Assembly (NCBI RefSeq): GCF_000350225.1 | Contig: NW_005179194.1 | Span: 313,899 to 377,898, forward strand | Source: Chondrus crispus | Taxonomy: Eukaryota; Rhodophyta; Florideophyceae; Gigartinales; Gigartinaceae | Reading direction: 5' to 3' | Length of the DNA stretch: 64,000 nt | Part shown: positions 40,691 through 49,673 of the stretch, in pieces | How positions within the stretch are numbered: the first letter of the stretch is position 1 | Layout of the letters: each line of letters begins with the position of its first letter | Notes under the pieces: model-generated | The model's input: the letters and a program-made list of their open reading frames with translations, nothing else | Database searches by the model: none | Told to the model about the DNA's origin: nothing | Made by a program: the position numbers and the translations under genes

Positions 40691-42424
40691 ATGTATTACG
40701 AAGAATTCGACGACCAAGGCTCCTCGTTCTTTATCTTCAGGGATGGCGGACAAGATTTAGGTTCTATAGCTGATATTCAGGTTCCAAAAGGGGAGGGAAC
40801 TGCCTCGTTTCTGCGGGAAGACTTGAGGGTCGCCTCTAAAGTGGGGAATACGTTTACCAACGATTTGACAGGGCAAGATGACGTGCTGGTCGCTGTACTA
40901 TCTCTCATTCTTCTCCTCGTCATCCAAGGAATTGTTTCCACTGTTTTGCTGCGCACGCGCGACGGAAAGGTGTCTACCTTCAGTTTTGCTGTCAAGCAGG
41001 TGGTGGAACTTGCTCGTGAGTTCAGACTGAAGAGGATCTGGGAGGGCCCGAAAGTGGGAGAGACATTCAACACTAGGTCTAGGAGGAACAGGATTGACAT
41101 TCGGTTAGTCATAATTGCAATCGTTGTAGTCCTCGGCACATTCGGGCTTGAGGTACTTATTTTGTTTCTCACCGAACGTGAAGGCCGCGGTGTCACAAAT
41201 CGGAGAGTCGCATTGAAATTGGAATATCCATTCAATCCGGACTGGGGGGCCGTACGATTTCACAACCGCGCATCCCTCAATCGTCCTTGCCTAGCGCTGG
41301 CGCTCTTGGGTGATGTTGACCAAGGGAAGAGTCGCATTACTACCTGTGTAACAACAAGCTTGGGGACAGATGCTTTCGATAAGTTCGAAAATGCGACAGA
41401 AATACAACAGCTTTCGATCCTCAGCGACGTTCACGAATATGGAATAGATCATGCTGTGCAGATTGGGGAAAAAGAGGCTGCCAGCTACGAGGCGCGGGCA
41501 TTCTTTAACCTCGGTGATCAAAGACAGAGGATCATGAGCCGGGATGGCGAACTGCCCGATGCGACCCCCGACAGGATGAGAGTTATGCACAGGCAATATT
41601 TAGCCATTCTTTTCAACACGTACAAGCAAGAGATAGACGATGAGGCGATGAATCTGGAGAGATTGCAAGAAATCGACGGAAGCATACGATTTGCAGAAGC
41701 CGAGGGGGTGGACATCCCGATTGTCACGGCTTCAGATGGTGATGAAACAAAAGTTTTGAAGGCGTCCAAATCTCGGCGATTCTTCTCACAGGTCAATGCC
41801 ACGCTACCCTTCGGTAGAGCTGCGTTGCGGGCGGCGCAACCGGTGTTTAAAAGCTGCATGGCTGTGCAAGTTCGTCTATGGAATTCACGGGATTTGTTCG
41901 CGAACGGGATAAAAGAGGATGCCGTCGCGGAAATCTGGAGCGAACAAGTAAGAATTATCAATTGGCTCTCCCTGGCCATAATCTTAGGGGTTGCCGTTTT
42001 CATTCTAGGCCTGCTTCGGCTTCTTCTAAAACCAGTAGCGACGGCGGAGATTGCGGCGTTGTTTGTGAGGGACGCGGTCGGGGCACAGTTGGACCGACCT
42101 GGAGCGCAGACCGGGGGGAATGAGAGATCCCGGTTCCTACCGCACCGTCGGCCACGGAGCGGTATGCAGGTTACGGGGATGGAGCCCAGTCAAGATAGAA
42201 TCACAGGCGACTCGTTTTCAGTTCCGATGAGCAGCTATTCTAGTGTGCCGGTCGATATGGGTGAGGTCCACAGGATGGACGGGGCCGGGTTGCGCGGGAC
42301 GAGTGGAGACTATATTTTTCGCAGCGCCGGTATCTCGCATCATAGGCGGATGGCGCAGAGCTCGGCGGATACTTCCATGGAGATGGACGGACTTAATGGT
42401 GGGGTCAGCGGTAATCATCGCTGA
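40691..42424 (+). CDS. three-pass membrane protein of unknown family, paralogue B
   Basis: The frame opens with a GTG at 40655, but the first ATG is 40691 (577 residues). Helices: about 65-87 (VLVAVLSLILLLVIQGIVSTV), 139-161 (LVIIAIVVVLGTFGLEVLILF) and near 420-445 (NWLSLAIILGVAVFILGLLRLLL). The large loop again has two Cys (RPCLA, TTCVT), and a Ser/Gly/Met-rich tail of about 130 residues follows. The layout and motifs match paralogue A on the other strand. The helix 1 approach (DLTGQDDVLVAVLS against DLTDRDDVIVAVLS) is the best-kept block. Divergence is much greater than that of the inverted arms, so the paralogues are old and the arms are recent. Confidence 0.72.
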   Translation: MYYEEFDDQGSSFFIFRDGGQDLGSIADIQVPKGEGTASFLREDLRVASKVGNTFTNDLTGQDDVLVAVLSLILLLVIQGIVSTVLLRTRDGKVSTFSFAVKQVVELAREFRLKRIWEGPKVGETFNTRSRRNRIDIRLVIIAIVVVLGTFGLEVLILFLTEREGRGVTNRRVALKLEYPFNPDWGAVRFHNRASLNRPCLALALLGDVDQGKSRITTCVTTSLGTDAFDKFENATEIQQLSILSDVHEYGIDHAVQIGEKEAASYEARAFFNLGDQRQRIMSRDGELPDATPDRMRVMHRQYLAILFNTYKQEIDDEAMNLERLQEIDGSIRFAEAEGVDIPIVTASDGDETKVLKASKSRRFFSQVNATLPFGRAALRAAQPVFKSCMAVQVRLWNSRDLFANGIKEDAVAEIWSEQVRIINWLSLAIILGVAVFILGLLRLLLKPVATAEIAALFVRDAVGAQLDRPGAQTGGNERSRFLPHRRPRSGMQVTGMEPSQDRITGDSFSVPMSSYSSVPVDMGEVHRMDGAGLRGTSGDYIFRSAGISHHRRMAQSSADTSMEMDGLNGGVSGNHR

Positions 42425-42652
42425 TGTGGAGCACCATGACTAGGGTCTAGTGTCCATCGGGACCGTTAGTCGTGGACAAGTTATTTTATTGTTTCTAGAC
42501 AAGGCAACTCGCGATTTCACTTTTGTTTTTGAAACCAGAAGGCTATCACCACAGGTGAAGCATTTGGTTGTCGATTCTTGGAAGTGTCTATCCGACCAGG
42601 ACATTCTTTTTGCAAGAATATATAAATTAAATTAAACATTAATGAAGCTATC

Positions 42653-43003
42653 TTGGACACTGCTTCCTTAATTAACGCACTTGTTTCGCCAATAAACTGG
42701 TTATCGCTGACTTTCATTTTGTTGGCGGCGTTCTCTCTGCTCATGTATCTCCGGCATTCACTTAAACCAGTGGTGATGGCGGAAATGGCTGGCCTCTATG
42801 TGTCGGAGGCTCTGGGAATCTCAGAAGCAGCGGCTCCGTTTGAGTTGATGGAGCGAGATGACTTCTTTGACGTATCATGGGAACCTGGTCCTCTACTAAG
42901 TCGAGACGGTTTGGGCGAACCAGAAACTCGTGCGAGGAGGCTGCACCGAATTTTCAGCGGCAGAACAGGAAGGGAGAGTTCTTCACAACTTTTACCAGCA
43001 TAG
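42653..43003 (+). pseudogene. duplicated 3' end of paralogue A
   Basis: A 116-codon frame whose last 102 residues equal the C-terminus of the 520-residue protein, from NWLSLTF to SSQLLPA. The first 14 codons are unrelated. It lacks helices 1 and 2 and the loop, so it is a fragment, not a gene. Confidence 0.85.
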
Positions 43004-43183
43004 GCTTTCGAGTAAACTCGTGTGTCTCATGGGCAATCCGGCGCCAGTGAGAACAGAGTTGCTGAATTTTCTTCCAGAGCGATTCATTCGATTAACCCTG
43101 TGCGCGACTTTTGCGACAATTTTTTTGGGGGCCTTTCGGGTTTCTTTATCACAACTCCAGTTTCAGACTTCCTGAAGATATGA
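42693..43183 (+). repeat. right arm of 491-bp inverted repeat
   Basis: Inverted copy of 37791-38281, the same length by my alignment. The arms frame 4.4 kb containing both paralogues. Confidence 0.9.
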
Positions 43184-43574
43184 GCTTTGAATACGCAGAA
43201 AAGTTAATAATGTAACGCAGATTGAGGACATACAGTTCCCTTTTAAAATGAGGGGTTTCCTTTCGAAGTTAATTCACATGCAGTTTTAAGGTGGTTCAAA
43301 AAAGCTTCTTTCCCAGACATATCTAAAAACGACCAGGATGAATATGCAATTCTCACAAACTTGTTTCTGTCCCCAAGTCAGAAGTCAAGTACAATGGCGG
43401 GGGTATATTTTTCTTTCTTGTCGGGGAATAATATCCTCATATGCGGACAAAGGTCCAATAGAAGACACTAGTGTCTATTATCCCAGCGATTTGGATTAAT
43501 TAATCCTCATGGAACAGTTGGTGGAGAGGTGCTGGCAAGTACTAAAAGCCCCGGCTTAGCCCCTTTATGTTGCT
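43184..43574. other. intergenic between inverted repeat and piggyBac fragment
   Basis: No gene. An ATTAATTAAT run near 43494-43504 includes TTAA, the piggyBac target, but no matching terminal repeat is recognised. Confidence 0.4.
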
Positions 43575-45005
43575 TTACGACTCGAAGGAGTGCGTAGAAA
43601 GCACGTGGGATGTGAAGCATATCCTTCCCTTGGACGAGTCGCATATGAAGACCTCTTTTGAGCTCTCTTCACGGCACTGCGAGCACACTCGCGTCGTCCT
43701 CTTGCCGCATACAACGCAATTCTTCTGCGCCCGCGCCGACGTCTCCGTTCCGTTGCGTGTCTTCTTCCTCTTCTTCGTCGGCGTTGCGTGCGGGCCGAGG
43801 CCTGATGTCGGGGTCAAGACAGTCGCGCCTTCACCAACTGACGCGCGAGTGCGCAGCCCGACAACGTCGTAGTTGTTGTCCACCAGCTCCAACGCCAGCT
43901 GCTCATAGAATTCGTTCTGTAGCATGGTTCGCAGCAGCCCCCTCCAGCCCGTGTGCAGCAGCCATGCGTCGACGATAACCATGCCCAGAAGAGACATGCC
44001 TACCCTCATAGACCAGTCGTGCGTCACGTATGTTCGCTCCAGCCTTAGGTCGTCCTGTCGACAGCGGTTATGCTGATCAATGCGCGCACAGGCGGAATAG
44101 TAGACCTCAGCGCACTGTGGCTGCTCGACCGTGAGCGCAACCCGTGCTGGGCCGGCCTCAGTCTGGCGCCAGTGACTGCGCTCGTACGGGGCGCCTGCTG
44201 CAGCGCTGGACGCGGACGAGATAAAGTACCGCCGCTCGCGGTCGACCCAGACCAAAGCCATCTCCGCCACGCCACCGTTTTCGTCCTCATGTGCGAAAGA
44301 CAGCCAGCATCCCCTGTTTGCTACTGGCTTCGCCTTCAGTAGGCGCATGGGGAACTTCCTCGTCGCCGTCTTGACCACGCCGATGAAGCGCAGGCCTCGT
44401 GACCGCAGATGAGCTGTCGCCTCGTAGCTCGCAAAGTACGAGTCAGCACAAACAATGCGTGCTTCGGCACCAAGCCAGGGGCGCAGCAGTCTGTCCAGCA
44501 CAACAGTGCCGTGGCCCAGCCCCTCCTCTCGCTCACTTCGACGCTCCTCCTCGTGCTGGGCCGTCGTCACCAGCTGCAATTGCATCATCACGCCACTCCT
44601 TCCGCACGCAGAGTTTTGGACTTCGCAGCCGTTCTCCGGCTTGCGGTCTATCGCCACATTATGTGGAAGCCCGTGCTCAATCCAGTGCCCGCCCTGCCCA
44701 TACCACCGGCTCATGCTCTCGTCAACGCAGATGAAGTCGGACGGCACGAAGTTTGCGGCCCGATGGTGGTTGATGGCCTCAACGAAGTCATCAACTAGTC
44801 TCCAGCGGTGCTTCTCGGACAGCTCATCCGCTGTGCGCTCGCCCTGCTGGCTGAACACCAGGGAGGACCAGAAGTCCTCAAACCTGTTGCAGGGCATGCC
44901 AGTCTTGCTGCCAAAGCATGGAACGGAGAGCAAGCGGTTCCTCGCATTGACAGCCCACAGCTCCTTCCGCTTCCCGAAGGAGTATCTTGTTCCCAAGATG
45001 AGAAT
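43575..45005 (-). pseudogene. piggyBac-type transposase, 5'-truncated
   Basis: 473 codons to the stop at 43575. The reading frame continues without a start up to the LTR edge at 45006 (I-L-I-L-G-T-R-Y-S), so the N-terminus has been cut away there. The DDE transposase domain of the piggyBac group (DDE_Tnp_1_7) is clear: FICVDESMSRWYG (first Asp), IVCADSYFASYE (second Asp), and the IDQHNRCRQDD region (third). A C-terminal Cys-rich finger follows (CVVCGKRTTRVCSQC, then ICFTSH). The missing part would be the N-terminal 100 or more residues. The catalytic core frame is intact. Confidence 0.85.
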
Positions 45006-45672
45006 TGTAGTATAACGACGGACGCGCGCGCGGGGAGATTATTAACAGTGCGGCCGTGCACGGTGGACACGTGGGCGGGTGTGCCCACGTGTAGGGAGCG
45101 CGCGCGTGCCGAGCGGTCGTAATCTGGCGTACGTGTACAGTAGTGCACGTGTCGGCCAAGCGGTAGTCTACCAGTATGACGCGTGTACGCTAGCACACGT
45201 GGCATCCGTGCGGTAGTCTGTAAGCAGCGCGTGTGTACAGTAGTACACACGTGTAGCTGCAGCGTCCGCGCGGTAATTAGGAATTGAGGCGCTAGTTTTT
45301 TAATGGCGTACAGTACCTGGTACGCACTAGGCGGCAGGTACTGTATACTGGGACAGGTGTCCGAGGCGTCCCTCTGAGGGGTTAAGACCTGACACCCGTC
45401 CCCACCAGTAAACTGGGGCAAGCTCGCCCCCGTCCCTTTTGCGCCTACGTACGTCCGTTTCGGTTGTCCGCCGCGCGCGCTGGCTTCTAACCCGTTACCG
45501 GTCGCTCCCGTTTACGCACCACGGGGCGACTGCGCGTAACCGGCCAGTGAGCCACTCCCTTTTCGCGAGCTCGTCCGCTCGGTTCTATTAGCGCGTCGCG
45601 TCCACGCCGCGTGCTCCCTCGCTCAAGCCTCCGCCTCTCACCCAACCCAGGGCGGAGAGGAGTTATCCCACA
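45006..45672 (+). repeat. 5' LTR of the gypsy element (667 bp)
   Basis: Matches 55406-56024. The last 330 bases are almost identical in both. The U3 half differs by an extra repeat unit of about 50 bases in this copy. It carries a CACGTG-centred hairpin at 45067-45092 and several TACAGTA/TACTGTA heptamers. Confidence 0.92.
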
Positions 45673-45674
45673 TT

Positions 45675-45692
45675 TGGTACTCTTGTGGAGGG
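45675..45692 (+). promoter_or_regulatory. primer-binding site
   Basis: TGGTACTCTTGTGGAGGG starts two bases past the LTR end, with the TGG expected opposite a tRNA CCA end. The priming tRNA is not identified. Confidence 0.6.
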
Positions 45693-45800
45693 GATAACTC
45701 TCGAGGTTGAGCCGCACGCGTGGTCGCTCGATCGCGCGCAGAACCGTACGGACGGAAAAGGTTGAGAAATCACCGCGTCGATCGCGAAGCGTATTCGACG

Positions 45801-48348
45801 ATGAACCGACCGGAAGAAGGGGGAGACTCCGCCTCCGGGCGTCTGAGCACCCGCAGTGGCAGTGGCGCACCGCGCCCCCGGGTGGAGAACCCGGAAGCCC
45901 TGCTGCGACCGCCACCGCGACCGGGCCGCACGCGAGCGTCCGCATCGGATGTTACGCCGGCCGTGTCGGCAGGCACCGAGAATCGCGTCCAATGGATGGT
46001 CGACGCGATTCAGCCGCGCATCCAGGCCTGGGTCGAGGAGTTCCTCGCTACGGAACTCCCCCAGGTAGCGCGCGTATGCCTCGACCGAACGGTGCCCGCG
46101 CTCGTGGACGCGCACGTACGCAGCGCGATACCACCGCTTTTGGACGAACTTCTACCCGCTCAAGTCCAATGCGAGGTGGTGACCGCGCTCACCACTGTGG
46201 ATGAAGAATCCCCGTCCGGTACGGCTCTAAAGGGAGCCATCAGCTCCGCCGTGGCCAATCGTCTGGCCACGACCTTCGCCGGAGCAGGAGTCGACGCACG
46301 CGAGCAGCGCGACTCGACCGCTCCGGATCCTACGCTAACGCACGCTGAACCGATCGGCGCCGCACCCGGGATCGGTACAATGGCCCCTCACCCGGAGGGT
46401 AAGACCATTTACCTCCCACCAATTTATGGTGCTACAGGAGGGCCCACAGAAAATGGCCCTCCCGTACTCGCCGATACGGCTGGCCCCCGCGGGACAGAAA
46501 ACCGCCTGGGGCGCTTCGCGACAGAAAAGCGACAGCCGTATCGGTCGAGCAGAAGAAGCGCACCCGGCGCTCAAGGTTACACCTCGGAGGGTACAGAAAA
46601 CCCCTCCGAGGAAGAAGACACAAGACGTCGCCACAGGGCGACGCGCAAGAACCGCGACGGACGCTACGCGCGATACCGCGATGCCGGAGGGGTCGGTTAC
46701 CCCTCCGATGATAACCGCGACGGACGCTATACGCGATACCGCGATGCCGGAGGAGGTGGATACCCCTCCGATGACGAGGACACCGAGTCGGACGGATCGC
46801 GCAGAGGCCGGAGGAGGTGGATACCCCTCCGATGACGAGGACACCGAGTCGGACGGATCGCGCAGAGGCGACCGCAGAGGTCGCAATGCGCGCGACCGAC
46901 GTCGGTTCCGGCGAGAAGACTCCGATCCGGAGGGCTACAGTAGCCCCGGCGGAGAAGGAGACCGCCACCGCAGGGGCAGAGACCGCCGGTCTGCCCCGAG
47001 GCGGGATCCGAAACGGCTGCCGGTGATCAGGCCGCTGAACGACCTGTTCACCAAGGCCGTCGACTACCGCACGTATAGGCTGGAAAATCGCAGCGCGCGC
47101 TACGACGCGAGTACCGCGCGGCGAGTTAACCGATATCGGAAGAAGTTGGACGTCCAGCTGAAAACCCACACATTCGGTGGTCAAGATCCAATCGCGGTGC
47201 TAGGATTTCTCGCGCGCTTCAAGATGGCCTGCGACCACAATGGGGTCAGCGAAGGCGCGGCCGTATGGTGTTTCCAGTTTTATTTGACTGGGCAGGCTCA
47301 CGCCTTGCTCCAGTCCAGGCTACACGGGAACACCATGGCGGTCGATGCGGAGCAGCGCGATATGCTCGAAACCTACGCGGAAGTTGTTAACTTTTTATTG
47401 CGCACGTACGCGACTGACGAAGTTATTTCCGAAGCGGTCGGTGATGTCACCTCCTTCCGTCAGAGCTCTAATATGACGGAGGAGGTGTACAGTAACCAGT
47501 TGTGGGACAAGGCGTTGCGCTGCGGAACCGTATTTTCGGACAGGCGCCTGAAGTCCCTTTTTGTTGAGGGACTTCTGCCAGCGACGTGCGCGCAGGTGCG
47601 GAATTATCTCGCGACGCATCCGGGCGTGGACTACCAAGCGGTGGCACGCTACGCGCAAGCGATAGGCGAGACGCACCGCTCGGCTCGAAGACAGGCGACC
47701 TCGCTCGCGTCGCCTCAAGCACCGTCCGATTCGGTGAGAAGATTCACGCGCAACGCGCGGACAAGACCCGTGCTGTCGGTCGAGTCCCTGTCTGAACTCC
47801 CGACAGCGCGCGGAACCGAAACGGAGGAGATACTGGCGGTGACGGACCAGTCCGCGACGCCGAGCTCGCTTAGCTCGCCGCCGACTAGCTACCATCCGTC
47901 ACCTGCCTCGTCCCCGGCGGGCGCGCCGATGGCGCCCGCCCAACACGGTGACGCGCGCGCACATCCGTACGGAAGGCCAGTACAGAACCAGCGGGTCCGG
48001 TTCTTCAACCAAGGATTACCGGGACCCCCGCCGTGCCGGTTCTGTCTGGACCTGACCCACCGACAGGAGCAATGTCCTGTGGTGGCGGATAGCGCGCTGC
48101 GTTCGAAGCTTTTGCAGGCCCGCGAGGCCAATTATCAAAAGCTTCGGATCCGTCAAGGTCTCCGCCCGGGTTCGCCGTTCGAGCGCCAACCGCCGACCGC
48201 GTGGCGAAATTCGCGTGCGCAGGCTCCCACGGGCATCAACGTGGTCGAGCCGCGCGAGGCCGTCCAATCGGAAGAACCCGCGCTACCGCTGACGGACGAG
48301 GGGCCCGAGGACCTTGGGTTGACGGGGGAAGCCGGGGAGGACGCGTAG
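45801..48348 (+). pseudogene. gag: gag, frame-broken by a 61-bp duplication
   Basis: Starts at the ATG at 45801 (MNRPEEGGDS); the upstream frame opens only with GTG. The N-terminal region is helical (VQWMVDAIQPRIQAWVEEFL). An Arg/Asp-rich repeat region follows (RDAGGGGYPSDD units, about 20 residues each). The capsid-like domain reads ALDP-type text (FGGQDPIAVLGFLARFKMAC). The nucleocapsid has one zinc knuckle, CRFCLDLTHRQEQC (CX2CX4HX4C). The frame switches by one base within the repeat region, exactly where a 61-bp segment (46747-46807) is repeated (46808-46868). The first reading ends at 46835, and the second runs to 48348. Confidence 0.85.
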
Positions 48349-49673
48349 AGGCGTCGACGATCCTCCCCGTGCCAAGCCTCAATAAACAAGGCACCCCGTC
48401 GACCGCTTCGGTACGCGCGCCATCGCAGAGCCGAACGGACGAAGCGGCAATTTGCTTCTTCAAGAAGCAAAATTATAAGGTCACCGCAACGGTCGGACGA
48501 CGACGCGCGATGATGCGCGCCATCACGCCGGTTCTAGATTCGGGCGCCGGCCCGAATCTAATCCACCTACGCTGTGTGGCAGAACCGTGGCGCGCTGCCA
48601 TCCAGTCCGCGCGGAGCCCGCCGCTCATCGACGCTTCGAATAGGTCGATGAAGGCCCTCGGCGAGCTCAAACTGTACGTCCGGATTGGTGAGTTCGTCGC
48701 GCGCGTGCCGTTCTTGGTCGTCACCAACCTCGCGGTGGACTGTATCCTCGGGACCACGTTCCTGGATCGCCACGTGAAGGCGATCCTGCCACCGCAGAGG
48801 AAGGTGCTGTTCCATCATGCGGCGCCCGTAGCGCTGACGGGAGTCACGCCCTCGAGGCACGACCGCAAGATGGCCTCGAGGGGACCGTCGCAGCAGCTCC
48901 CGCAGGAGGAAAATTCGGCCGACCGGAAGCGCGCGCAGTTCCCGACGAACGTACCGTCACGGAAAATTCGCGTGGTCAAGGGGGTCACGATACCCCCGAT
49001 GACCCAAGCGATGGTACGCGTCGCAACACCGGTTGGGGGGCTTTGCTTCCTGCAAAACCACCCCAAAACGGCGCATAAGAATTTATGCCTGATGGCCCAG
49101 GGGGTCATGGACCTCTTCCCGGGCGAGCCGTTTACGGTGCTTGTTAGCAACTTCGGAAGCCGCGCGGCCCACGTCCCCAAGCATACCGTTGTTGGCCTCG
49201 CGTTGCCATCCCCCACACACATCCTGACACTTGGCGTGCCGGTCCCCGGAGAGGCCGACGCTAAGGAAGGGGGAGGGAACAAAAATAATTCCTCGACCGC
49301 TACGGAGGAACAGGCGCGACGCGAACAACCAGTTACGGCCGAAGGCAGAATTCCTCGACCGCTACGGAGGAACAGGCGCGACGCGAACAACCAGTTACGG
49401 CCGAAGGCAGAATTAAATCCACCACCGCTACGGGAGGAGGCGCGCGACGAGAAGAACCGGAAACGGACGAAGCCCACAGTGGCAATCCCGCTAACGCGAA
49501 TGAGCGGACCGATACGGACGCGGAGAAGACCCGCTCGTGGGAAGAAGACGTCCATATTGGTGCAGAAGACAGTACCGTCCGGTCGGAAATTATGGACATG
49601 CTGTCCGAGTTCAAGGACATGTGGTCCGGCCACTTGGGTAAGATCGATGCTACGAAGCATCGCATCGAGCTGA
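48201..49673 (+). CDS. protease region of pol
   Basis: Opens with GTG in the frame one base behind gag and overlaps the gag end by about 150 bases. A retropepsin follows: VLDSGAGPNLI with the catalytic Asp, and CILGTTFLDRH as the closing ILG motif. After a basic linker, the frame runs through a 62-bp tandem duplication (49287-49410), after which it is out of register with the RT frame and soon ends. The natural start is not certain; a gag-pol shift of -1 would supply it, as in many gypsy elements. Confidence 0.8.
   Translation: MAKFACAGSHGHQRGRAARGRPIGRTRATADGRGARGPWVDGGSRGGRVEASTILPVPSLNKQGTPSTASVRAPSQSRTDEAAICFFKKQNYKVTATVGRRRAMMRAITPVLDSGAGPNLIHLRCVAEPWRAAIQSARSPPLIDASNRSMKALGELKLYVRIGEFVARVPFLVVTNLAVDCILGTTFLDRHVKAILPPQRKVLFHHAAPVALTGVTPSRHDRKMASRGPSQQLPQEENSADRKRAQFPTNVPSRKIRVVKGVTIPPMTQAMVRVATPVGGLCFLQNHPKTAHKNLCLMAQGVMDLFPGEPFTVLVSNFGSRAAHVPKHTVVGLALPSPTHILTLGVPVPGEADAKEGGGNKNNSSTATEEQARREQPVTAEGRIPRPLRRNRRDANNQLRPKAELNPPPLREEARDEKNRKRTKPTVAIPLTRMSGPIRTRRRPARGKKTSILVQKTVPSGRKLWTCCPSSRTCGPATWVRSMLRSIASS

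Noticed and set aside
43491..43506. TTAA next to the piggyBac fragment as its insertion site
   Set aside because: No terminal inverted repeat next to it and the other end of the element is missing.
49592..49673. Programmed -1 frameshift between protease and RT
   Set aside because: The 62-bp tandem duplication at 49287-49410 fully explains the frame change; the same protein text occurs in both frames.
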